Source of the DNA: Aptenodytes patagonicus
Lineage: Eukaryota; Chordata; Aves; Sphenisciformes; Spheniscidae
Length of the DNA: 64,000 bases
Direction: 5' to 3'
Assembly (NCBI RefSeq): GCF_965638725.1
Contig: NC_134963.1
Coordinates: 11,250,501 to 11,314,500 of the forward strand
Part shown: in pieces, positions 25,617 to 36,990 of the stretch
Numbering within the stretch: position 1 is the stretch's first letter
Layout: each line of letters starts with the position of its first letter
Notes under the pieces: model-generated
Databases searched by the model: none
What the model saw: only the letters and a program-made list of their open reading frames with translations
Told to the model about the DNA's origin: nothing
Translations under genes and position numbers: made by a program

Positions 25617-28600
25617 ATGGCTACCTTCTTCTCTGACCTGGTGAGTATATGGTCACTTCTTCTTAGGGCTCTGACTTATAAAGGACAAAGCTAACATAAT
25701 ACAAAAGATCCAGATTCCTTAAAGGTTGTAAGCTCTGTTGGGACAGAGACCATCTTTCTCTTCTGCATTTAAACATCACCAAGAACAATGGGGCTTGGGG
25801 CCATGAAAATCATATTGCATGGTCTTTTCCATGCAACAAGATGAAATGAAATGAAATAAAATAAAATAAAATAAAGATAAAATAAAAACTAACAAAAGTC
25901 CTGGCAGTTCCACCACTAACAATACTACTGTATTTTTGTCTTCTGAATTACTGAAAACAATACTAATTATTAAGCACTCTAATTACTTCCCAAAGTAATG
26001 AATAGATTAACTGTACTGCAAAAGGCTAAGAAATTCATGACATGAGCTTTAAAATAAATTACTTTCTTCATTTCATCCAAAGATAATTAATATTATCCAT
26101 CAAAAGTTTCCATAGTCTTAAACAGGGAAGAAGTGATAAGTATTTCTTGCTCCATTTCTCAACTGCCAGCAAGAAGCTATTTTGCTTTCCTTTTTAAGTA
26201 TTAAAATTGTTAATTTGTAAGTCTATTGCAAGAAAAAGTAAGAGTGAGGAGGTGAATTCTTAATTTGTTTGAATGCTTTCGTCAATCAGCAAATCCATTG
26301 AATTTGAGAGAGGATTTTTAAGGAAATTTAGAGTCTGCTGGTCCATAGCTTCTTGGTTCTTGTCATGTGATAACTTGGGAAATCCAGCTGTGGACTAATT
26401 AAGTAACAAGCTCTTGAAAGATGGACCTAAGAACCATAAAAAGGAGCATTATTCTAAGTACCTCCCAGTCCAGCATTATTCACACTTGCACTACTGTGTT
26501 CCTGCCTGGTTGCATTTTCTACCAGCTTCTCTTCACCAGGCACTGATCTCCAAAAAGCTGTGAGCTCATGAAGTTCATATCTGACATGAAAAGAACACAG
26601 AGCACAGTGTCCCCTGTACAGAGATAGTGTTACTGTCCTGTTCTGTGATGTGCTGAATGAAAAGGGAGAGGCAGTTAAACCCCAAAGGACACTGAACAGA
26701 TTCTGATGGAATCACAATTGTCCTAGGTTTGGTCTGCTAGGTACAGTCTAAGCTGTTTGAGGATAGCTCCATCTAGCCTTGCAGACACTTGGAAACAGGA
26801 CAGATGTCCAGTGGTATCACATACCCCAAAAAGGTCTGAGTAGTTACATGTTCTGTTTTTCCTTATTTACAGTTAAAATTATTTCATTCATCAAAGCAGC
26901 CAGCGTATCTCAGTCCCTAATCCTTGACCAAAGAAATTATAGACAGACAGTATCTCCCTAGCCTGGAAGATGCCAAGCCCTTCAATATGCAAGCACATAC
27001 TTTCATGGTTAAATAAGTAGAAAAAACAAAATATTGAAAAAGGAGAAATGATATCCCAAATCAAAGTCAGGAAGATTTTTGTTTTAATGCAATTACAGGG
27101 GCTATTCCAAATTATTATCTTCTCTTTGTAGTCCATGACTTTCTAAAAAAGTTGAATGTTAAAAGGATCTCTTCTTTATTATGCTTAAAGATATGACACA
27201 GTCAGAAATGAAAGCTGAGAGTACAATAAAATGTTGGGGTTTTTTAATGCTGTACTTTGTGGCGTAACATTATGGTTTGATGTACATAGGTTACTGCAGA
27301 TTGCAGACAAGGAAAGTGATTGTCTCTTCCCCACATCCCGGACTGACACCTTTATCCAGTCAACCTGTCAGATATTGCAGGCATACAGTGAGAACTGTAC
27401 TATCGGGAACAACTTTTAAAACTCATTCTCCTTCTTGCAAGCAAAGCGGTGGATTATCACTCTTACACTAGCACTTAGTCTTGCTATGGCACTGTGGCTG
27501 ATGATTGTACTTTGGCAGTAGGATTTTGGAAAAATGTTCAAATCCAAAAGGATTTGAAGTGGACAATGCAGGTTTCCAGAGGGGAAGGACAAGTGTGGCT
27601 ACAAAGACTCTGGCCCTGCACAAAACTAGATTAATGAGAAGCTGAAGGAGCATTTTATTTTTGCTTTGCAGGTTCAGTTCCAGGGACTATTTCAAATGAT
27701 CTTGGTGCTGGGAATTGGTGGCAGTTTCCCATATGGATTCCACATTTCCGTCATCAACTATCCTTCTGTGGTAAGTAGCCATCACCCTGAGGTTGAAAAC
27801 ACAAAATTTAGAGCTTGAGCTTGCCATTCCCCCATAAATTTCAAATTTACTGAGCATTCAGCTGATACATCTATGCCTTTTCTTTGGCTACCAGTAACAT
27901 CAAATGTGGCTACCAGTAACATCAAATGTTTAGAGCACTTTTTCTCCCTTAAAGAACAGGATGGTACTTTCTGTTTTAAATAAATTGTTACCACATAGTA
28001 TACAAGCCTCCAAAGGAAGGCAGAAAATGTGCTTTTAGCATGCTTCCTCAGGAAGCTTACTGAGTATCAGTTTGTATCAGTACAAACTTGAAGATTTTGC
28101 AATGTGATCTCAGCTAACTTGCTTTACTAAGAAAGTTAGTCTCAAAAGAAGTCTAATATTAGAACCACAGGCTAGATCTAAAGTACAACAGCTAAATAAT
28201 ACAAAGGGATCTTATACCCATTGTCCAGTCAAATCTCATTTTATTTTTCAGCACATCAGGAAGTTTATTAATGAAACCTGGATAGAGCGACACGACTCGC
28301 CCCTCCATCCTGAGACAATCATGCTGTTGTGGTCCTTCATTGTGTCTGTTTATGGGATAGGAGGATTCCTGGGGAGCCTCTGCTGTGGCTACCTGACTAC
28401 AAAATACAGGAAGTAAGTGTTTCTCGTAACAGCTCAATAGTCAGAAAGTACAGGGAAATACCAAGGTGAACAAATAAACCTCTTCTTGGTTGAAGCAGTC
28501 TGACTGAAGACTAAACTGATTTGGTTTGCTAGCACATCCACCTCTTTCAAGTAGCAAGCAGTCTTTTAGCTTGTTTACCTGCTCTCCCCAGTGAATTGTA

Positions 28601-31600
28601 TTTCTGTAAAGGATGCGTTCATCACACCACCGGATCAGTGCCTCTGGGAGTAGCAGGATAGCGTACCTGCCTCATGTTCTCTTCAAGATCCCCTATGACT
28701 CTCATAAAGATCTCCCAAGCTCTACAAACCCCCAAAAAGGAGCTGTGTGTCTTGTGTTGTAACACATTATATGCAGTTACACTAACCACCTGGAAACCAC
28801 TGTGTGGAAGATATCCTTAAGTGTCAAAGAAGAGCCAGATTTCCATTTAAATACACTCATTCTGGGGTGATGATGTTATATTAAATATTCAGATCTAATC
28901 TAATGAAAATGTGAATAGAATAGAAAAAAATAAATTGCCTGTAACTACGCTGTAAAGATACAATCAGCACCAAACAACTTATCCAAGAGACATCTCTGTT
29001 CTTGGCAATCCATTTTACTGAAAGTCAGTTCCAAACTATCTTTCCCACTGGATGGAAAAAGGATTCCTCACCCGTCCGGTCTGTTCTCAGTGCCTTGTGT
29101 GTAACACCACTAATTTCATTTGCAGAGAAATTGGCAAACATATCTACTTGGTGTGACCCACTTAAAGATCTGCTCCACAACCCACTGATCCAGAGGCCCC
29201 TCATATGGGTCTCAACAAACCATCTTAGCCTGCCTGCAATTGTGTTCTTTCCTCTCAGGTAAGTGCCCCCAAGAAATTTCTTGTGGGACACTGCCTCATC
29301 CCACACTCAGAGGGTCTCCCAAGACTGGAAACAAGATCACACACTTCTCCCATGGGTTATTTAACACATGATAACCTAATTGCTGAATCACAGCCTTCTA
29401 AATAGAGGATCTCTGTGAATCCTTAATGTGCGCAAGAGGACTCTTATCTAGCAAGCATCACGGCAAAACAACTGAGTGCAAAAGACTTTGATTTGAGCCT
29501 GAGACATCAGGGTTGTGAACATATGAGCCCATGATTCACACGGAGTGTCTTTTGAAATATGCCTCTAAAAACTCTTTCTGCCATCTCGGATCACATCCAT
29601 TTAGCCAAGAGTGTCTTTAATATGAGCCATTCTAGAGTGGGAGCCATGGACTCAGATTATTTCTGGGGAACAACCTGACGTTTTATGAGGAGTTCTAGCC
29701 ATTTAAAAGTCTTGGTGGCAACCTGGGCCAGTTCTTTGAGCTCTTTCCCCACTTGCACTGTGGAAATGCTGATGAAGTGTTCCAACTGTTTAAATTCTAA
29801 GCTAAGAAATATTAATGAATTCAAATCTAAAGGATCCTGAAATTTTAAAGAATCACTTTGACTATCCAAAGTCAAAATTATTTCAGCCATTCCTCAAAAC
29901 AGCAGGAATAGCTGTACCACACTTCCTGTCACAGCAAGGTTAGTCAAAAGAGTACAAGACGTTCTCATTTCACACTAAATTCTCATGGGCCTTTTTTTCA
30001 GAAAAAAGTGCCAAATGTGCACCAACCTGATCATGCTGGTAGCTGCACTTTTCATGGCCTTCAGTAAAACAGCCAAATCCTTCGAGATGATTCTGGTCGG
30101 ACGCTTTCTCTATGGCATTGGTACAGGTATGTGCTGATGCCACTGTGGAGAGCAAGCATCCTTGCTGTCCCAGGATTGTCTGTACAGGTATTGCCATTCT
30201 TGAAGAATGATTTTTAAAGCAAATATACTAGACACTTAATAAAAGTGAATGACATCATCCCTTTTGCAAGAAATTTTAATCCAAATACCAGAGTGAATGG
30301 AAACAAGGTAAGAGGGGATGGAGTCAGAAAGTTAAGCTTTTCTCAGTATTTTAACAGTCATTTATCCTCTTCTATCTTAAAGGTTTTTCTCTCAATATAC
30401 ATCCTCAGTATGTAGGAGAGATTTCACCCAAGAAGCTGCGTGGATTTACCAACTCCACAGTTGCTGTTTTTCTGACACTGGGAAAACTCACAGGACAGGT
30501 CATTGGACTACGGTAAATATTCCAATCTTTCTATCAGGTTACACTGAAAGTAGTAGAAATCTTTCTATAACCTTACCCTCTCACCTAGTCAGTGACTGAG
30601 AAACCTTCTCGTTGTCCCCAAAACAGGCCTTAGCTTATACCAGAAGAAAAGTTTTGATCATATTTGAGGCAAACATATAGTTTTAAATATAGGAGAAAGA
30701 AAAATTAATTACTCATAATCTGATTTCTTCTTATTTCCACACCCTTTCTACTAGGTGACTTCCCCTTCAAAATTTACTATACTTACATGAAAATTCTTGG
30801 CAAGATGTTTTGGTCCTGTGGTCAAACAGTGGTCAAATCAGTCTCATCAGTTCTATAGACATTATATTGGATCCTAATGATATTTAGAAAGTTTTTCAAA
30901 ATGCCAAATAATTTCCTTAGAATTGTCAGAAATAAAAATAGCCAAATTTGTGAAATTTGCTGAATTATCAATTCAGGTGTTCGCTCCACCACACCCTTGA
31001 ATGGAATTTGAGCAATCCTCATCACTCAGAAAAACTTTCTGAACATTCATTCCATTATTTCAACATAATTTTGTTTCACATACACTTTCCAGGGAGATTT
31101 TAGGAAGTGAAGCTTTGTGGCCATGGTTGTTAGCATCTAGTGGACTGTCAGCACTGGTTCAACTGGTTACCCTCCCATTCTTCCCCGATTCACCGTCCTA
31201 CCTCCTGATACAGAAGGGTAATGAGGAAGCCTGCAGGAAAGGTAGAGTGTCTACTTTCCTCATTTACTTCATTTGATATGTTAGAGTGACAGCCTCTGTA
31301 GAAAAGAAAGCAGGGCAGAGCTGTGCAGCACAGTGCAGTGCCATGGAGTAATAGCAAAGGCAGTTCTACATAAAACAGTTGAGGTACCTACGGCAATACA
31401 TCTGTATTAACCTGGGGCCTCACTCAGTCTAATTTAATCAGTTAAGACAAGAAAGATAGATATATATTAGCACGTCTAACATTTCCCACTAGGTGGGAAC
31501 TACTTTATTTCTTTAAAGGAAACAGTTTAGGTAGTTCATTTTTTATTAAATAAAATGTGCTTTACTTTGTTTACAATGAAGTCAACTCAACATTAGAAGG

Positions 31601-34405
31601 ATACGCTATGCTGACAACCAAAGAAACAAAATTCTTCCATTCGCCTACTGCCCCAGACCCAACCAGATGACAGAAGCAGACAGCACCAACACCATCACCT
31701 ACGCCAATGGACAGGCAGATTAAAGGGTTTAACGTAACCACCCGTGATGGAGCTATACTGGTAGAATAATCCACTCCCCTCTTTCTCCCCAACAGCCATC
31801 AGGAAGCTCTGGGGGGAAGGAGACCATCAAGCAGAAATTGATGACATTATGAAGGAGAAGGTTGCAATGACAAGCACAAAAACCTTGCGTGTCCTTGAAG
31901 TAATAAAAGAGCGATCTTTGCGCTGGCAGCTTTACATTTTGATGACTGTCATGACCACCTTGCAGCTCTGTGGAATCAATGCAGTTGAGTGCTCTCTTTA
32001 TCCCCAGAACTTATTCTTTTAAGACAACACTAGGCAGCATTACAAACCCCTCTAAGTTACTGGCTGTTACACCAGCTTAGAATTGCATCACAATTGCAAC
32101 ACTTTTTTCACAGGTGCATTTCCTCTCTGCATTTTTCAGATATACTTCTATTCTTTTGAAGTATTCCACACGGCCAAGTTTGAAGAATACCTTATCCCAT
32201 ACGTGTCCCTGGGAGTTGGGTTGTGTGAATGCTTATCCTCTATACTGTGTGTAAGTCTTTTCAGACTTGAGTTTGAAGTAAAAATTTAATGTGGTCAACA
32301 ATTGTACTTTTCCTTACTTATAACTGGGCTCAGGGAAGATTTGCATAATCTAAGACACATTCTCCTGCTTCTGCAAAGCCACATGCAGGATAAAAGTGAG
32401 CTTTTTTCCCAAATTATTTGCACAATTGTATGTCTTTAAACTTTATTTTTATCCTGCAAAATAATCTTCTGATGTTCTGGATTAGATGTGTGTATGTATG
32501 TGTGAACAATTTGATATATACTAGCACGCAAGAAAGGGAACTGCCTAACAACAGCCTAGGGTTGACTAATAAATTAATTAATAATAAATTAGCTTTGAAG
32601 AAGCTAATGAAATTCATTATGCTGTCATTCAAATGACGTTGATTTCTGACTATTATTCAAATAAGTCTTCTGAGAAGAACACATGGAGAGGAGAGGAATT
32701 ATTTCATTTGAGAACTGGGATTTATGACCCATGTTTTCTGCTTTTCAGAGCACCCTTATAGACCGATTTGGGAGGAAGGTGCTGCTATGGGGAGGATACA
32801 CGCTGATGTGTTCTGTGCTAGCACTCCTTACCATGACCCTGTCACTGCAGGTAAAGAGGAAGCAGCTGGCTACTTACCCAGCATCAGCCCACCTTTCTGA
32901 TCTTGCCTCACAGGATATGTACAAAAACTTGAGTCGGTGGCACAAAATACAGAGCTCTGCTATTCTGTCATGTGTCTAACAGTTTGATATCACTGGTTTC
33001 TCACTTTTAGCATCAGTTTTTCTGGATGCACTACTTCAGTGTTATCTTGATCTTCCTATTCGTTATCTTCTATGGAATTGGACCATGTGAGTACATCAAT
33101 GGCAATGCTGGGAGGAAATTTTGTATCATATTGGTCGGTGACACTATTGGCAGAGGAAGAACAGTCTAGTCCCATGGTAAAAAGTTCTGGAAATTAAGGA
33201 GGGAAGGGCAGATACGTACAAGTGGGAGACAGGAAAAAGATACAGACACCTCAAATTTTATTGCTGATCACAGGATCTAAATAATTTAAAATACAGTACC
33301 ATCTTCTCTAGAGGGTTTGAGACTGACATTTCAGAACAATTTTTAAAATACTCAGCTAAAAACAGGATTCTAGGCATTGCCAGGTACATCATAGTAATCA
33401 TACCCTTTGTTAACTTAGCGAGTTAAGCTTTATGCCTACCAACATGCTTCAGGTACAACTGACCACAGGAGCCAAAATGGGAGTTGGTTTTATAAACTGC
33501 TGCGCTAATACCAGTGCAATATGGAACTGCGCAGATCCACTGGCACCAGAAAAAGGATTCCAGTATGTACGAAGAAACCTAAATTAACAGCTGTAGTCCC
33601 TTTCTGGAATCAAGGTCTTTCACCGTAGCAGAGGCCACCTGCCAGCAGGCCACCTATTCTGCCTGTCTGCCATTTTCTACCACTGCCATTGTGAGGATCT
33701 TCATTAAGAGCAAGGAAACAAGTATACCTGGTTTGTGTTTTGCTTTTCTTTTTCAGCTGGAGCCACTATATCTATCATGGTTGAAATCTTCAGCCAGTCA
33801 TTCAGACCATCAGCCTTTCTGATTGTTGGCTGCATCAACTGGATGGGACTGTTTGTACTTGGGATGATTTTTCCATTGATTGTTGTAAGTGACTCTAACT
33901 GGATCCCTCCCTCCAGGCTAATCCACTTCTGAATGCAATAAATTACAATGACATGCAAAGCTTAGAGCTCTGTCCAAACACCGAACCTGCTCAGGAATCC
34001 CCCAGGCCTGTCAGAGGAGCAGCAATTGGACTCAGGTCAAACGTGGCCAGTAGAAACTCCTGGTTTGATACCTGTCCTGGTTGGTGTATTGAGCACACTT
34101 TTGAATTTTAATTACTAAGACATAGACTTGCACCCGAGGGCAGGAAATAGAAATGAGATTCTTATTTTCCTTACAGTGTCTCCCATTTCTGCCTGCAGGA
34201 TAACCTTGGACCCTTCTGCTTCCTTATCTTTTTGGGGATCCTTGCTTTATCAGCAATTTTCATCTACCTGTATCTCCCCGAGACCAAGGGAAAGTCAATC
34301 ATGGAAATAAAAGCAGAGTTCAACAAGCTGAATTTTGGAAAAAAAGAAACCTCAGTCACTGAAAATAACTTTCCTAAGGAACAGTTGTTCTGCACCAAAC
34401 TCTGA
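25617..34405 (+). CDS. SLC2A11: SLC2A11-like facilitative sugar transporter, copy 4, complete (499 aa, 12 exons)
   Basis: Coding exons: 25617-25640, 27672-27770, 28252-28412, 30002-30126, 30383-30512, 31093-31241, 31796-31983, 32140-32250, 32749-32850, 33011-33086, 33757-33884 and 34199-34405. Every exon length equals that of copy 3, all joins are GT-AG, and the total is 1500 nt. The first exon reads MATFFSDL. Features of the 12-helix sugar porter fold are present: sequon N48-[17 protein letters not shown] (family norm PESPR), LQLCGINA (family norm QQLSGINA), IDRFGRK, GIGPSGAT in helix 10, LPETKGKS, and a tail ending FCTKL. It is clearly diverged from copy 3 throughout, so the duplication is not recent. 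In pigeons an SLC2A11B gene is tied to eye pigmentation, which is the best guess for a role of one copy; that link is family knowledge, not seen here. Confidence 0.93.
25842..25887. repeat. Pentanucleotide microsatellite (AAATG/AAATA)n
   Basis: A short run of AAATG units passes into AAATA units, in intron 1 of SLC2A11-like copy 4. Confidence 0.85.
27885..27928. repeat. 22-bp unit tandemly repeated twice
   Basis: Two identical adjacent 22-bp units (27885-27906 and 27907-27928), each beginning TGGCTACCAG, lie in intron 2 of SLC2A11-like copy 4. Confidence 0.9.
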
Positions 34406-34477
34406 ATGTTCAGAGGAGAAATTTGCATCTCTTAGAAAAGACAGGAAACAATGTTGCAATGGAACTAAACAGGAAAC

Positions 34478-34483
34478 ATTAAA
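34478..34483 (+). terminator. ATTAAA polyadenylation signal of SLC2A11-like copy 4
   Basis: The common variant ATTAAA lies 73 bases past the stop codon, almost the same spacing as the AATAAA of copy 1. This supports a conserved short 3' UTR in the array. Confidence 0.4.
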
Positions 34484-34489
34484 AACAGA

Positions 34490-36990
34490 CTGCAAGCTCT
34501 TCTGTGTCTTATTCCTTTTTTCTTTTTTTTTAATAGAGATACGAAATCCATTATGCTAGTGTTTTATTTCTTGTTGTTATCTAAATATTTTCACAGGAAA
34601 TTTCATCACTCAGTTTTAAGATCTACTGATTTTTTCTAAAAAAAAAACCCTTTTATGCTAGTCTACCTTATGAAGTTTTAAAACATTTTGTTAACAGCCT
34701 ATAGGGCCCAAATCCTGCTACAAGAACATACATACAGGCTCTGCTCACAGCCCTGGATCCACAACCCTGGGCCTCAGTTGGTCTCACTTGTTCCCAGGAG
34801 TCCTGTCCAATGCCACAGATACCTGAACAGTTTGTTATTGAGCTTTCCTAAACAAGACCTCACTAGCTCTAAGCACCTCAGAATCAGGAAACAGCTGACA
34901 AATAGTTCAGAGAAGACTATCGGAAATATGAAGGAACAAGTGAAATAATTTAAGAAGACAAACCAAGGGAAGGAAGGATTAAGAAGGCTGAATGATCATC
35001 CATCATGAGGCTGGGGAAACACAGAAGTCTAAAATATTTGCCTACCAGGCTGATAGAGGAAAAGCTAGATACGTGGTTTAGGGTGACCCAAGCAAATATG
35101 GGTTCAAAACTTAGCACAGTAAATTAGGAGAAAAGGTTCCAGCCATGGTAACAGGAAAAAAATATTGAAAGTTAAATTATACTGTGCAACGATCCTTCTG
35201 GAGGTGTAATGGAAATCTCAGTGGAGAACATCCTAGTAACTCTAGGAAGGGAGAAGGACCTGCCAAACAGAGTTATTATTGTACGCAAAAGAAGTAAAGT
35301 GGTTCCTATAAAATAAAGCACACTCCCAAGAGCATCTGTGGTGTCTAAGGATCTGATTTCCAACCTGGTACATAAGCTTCAGGGAATTACATCAGATGTT
35401 TTCAGAGAAGAAAGAGTTTGTTTTGGAAATGTTTTTCTTGTTATGTAAGCAAGCTGCAAATAAGTAGTGGTTATTGTACTCAGCAGAAAAAATAGGTTCA
35501 TTGGAAATACAGTCTAAGTTTTTCCAAGTGACCACTAACAATTATAGTATGATTTGTGAGTAAATGTTTTGAATCATGCCACCTGCTTTCAACTAATCAC
35601 TGAAGAAAAGATTAATCAATATTACAAACAGCAGTTCCTCTCCTTACGGATGGAGCTGTCATTTGAGTTTGTTTTTAACGCTTTGACATAGGAAACATGC
35701 ACTGAAAATTCTGTTCATACAAATATACTTTATTTCTGTATTTTTTTCAGGATTTTCATTATTTTCAGAATGCTTTGGATACAGGAGATGCAATCCACTA
35801 ACATGGGCTGTAGATGAACACTGGCACATAGTAATTAATCTCCTGACATTTTATTTGCTGGCTTTTTACTGCAAGGGTGCTAGAGGGAAGGAACTGACTT
35901 AAAATCAACATACACCACACAATCAACTTAAGCATGTTCATACGGAGGTTTTCACCGTTTAAAAGTATTTGTTTACATTACACCGTTGCAGCACATGCAT
36001 TTAGAAAGCCCTCCCTCTTTTCTGCAGGCTGGGGAATGGAGTGAGTAGAAAAGCTCTTAACTCACAGAAACTACTGGGCATAAAGACACCCATCACCTTT
36101 AACATGGAGAGATTAGCAAACCATTTATTTTATCCCCATCAGCATTTTCAACCTGCTTTCCACACACACATCTCACTGCGAACACCCCCTACCAAATGCC
36201 ATATGACCCCTCTAAATCACTTCTCTTATATAAGACTCTACCAGGTAGCAAAGAGAACTGATCCCAGCTCTGCCACATAGTCCAGTCTGGGTAAAACCCG
36301 CTCATTTTAGAAAGCCTGTGGTTTTCCTATCTGTCAGGAGATCCTGTTGACTGTTACGGGACTATTTGCACAACAAAGGAGCAAGTTGAAAACAAGCCTC
36401 CTCTGAGTATGTAGAATCCAGTGCTCACCACAGTGGAAAACCAAGACCCTGATTTTAAGTCATCTTTGTCATGACTTAGTCACAGTTCAGGGAAGGTCTC
36501 CACAACATGTGCTACTGGGGTTTTTCTGTTATGGTCTATTCCACAGAAAGAGTTCCAGACCTCACAATTGAGGCGTCCATATAAATTTTTTAAATAATTA
36601 TAAGACTTGCATTAAGAGGCACATTATAACTCTCCCACTTTCAAACAGTCCCTGAAACACTTGCTTTTTCACTGGTTTTCACAATCAGGCTGTATCCAAA
36701 CATGAAGTGTCATTTTGGATGCTTTGACTTCCAGAGCGCAAAAAGCCAGCTTTCCCTCCTAGGAAAGCTGTACATCGACTATCTGCATTAGCAGCCTGCA
36801 GATAGCACATGCAGCCTCGCCTCTCCCGAGGCACTCCCACCCCTCCAGGTGCACCTGAGAAAGGTACTGCTGACTTTTTAAAGGCTCCTGAAGTGCTTAC
36901 TTGCACAGTGGGGTAAGTCATCTTGCAGGTGGGTTAGAAACAAAGCTGTGAACAAGGTGAGCTGAAAGAAAACCCTCTTGTGATCCAAAG
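34490..36990. other. Intergenic DNA between the transporter array and the MIF paralogue
   Basis: AT-rich sequence with no recognised gene. The right end must carry the promoter of the MIF paralogue, but it lacks a CpG island, unlike MIF itself. Confidence 0.45.
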
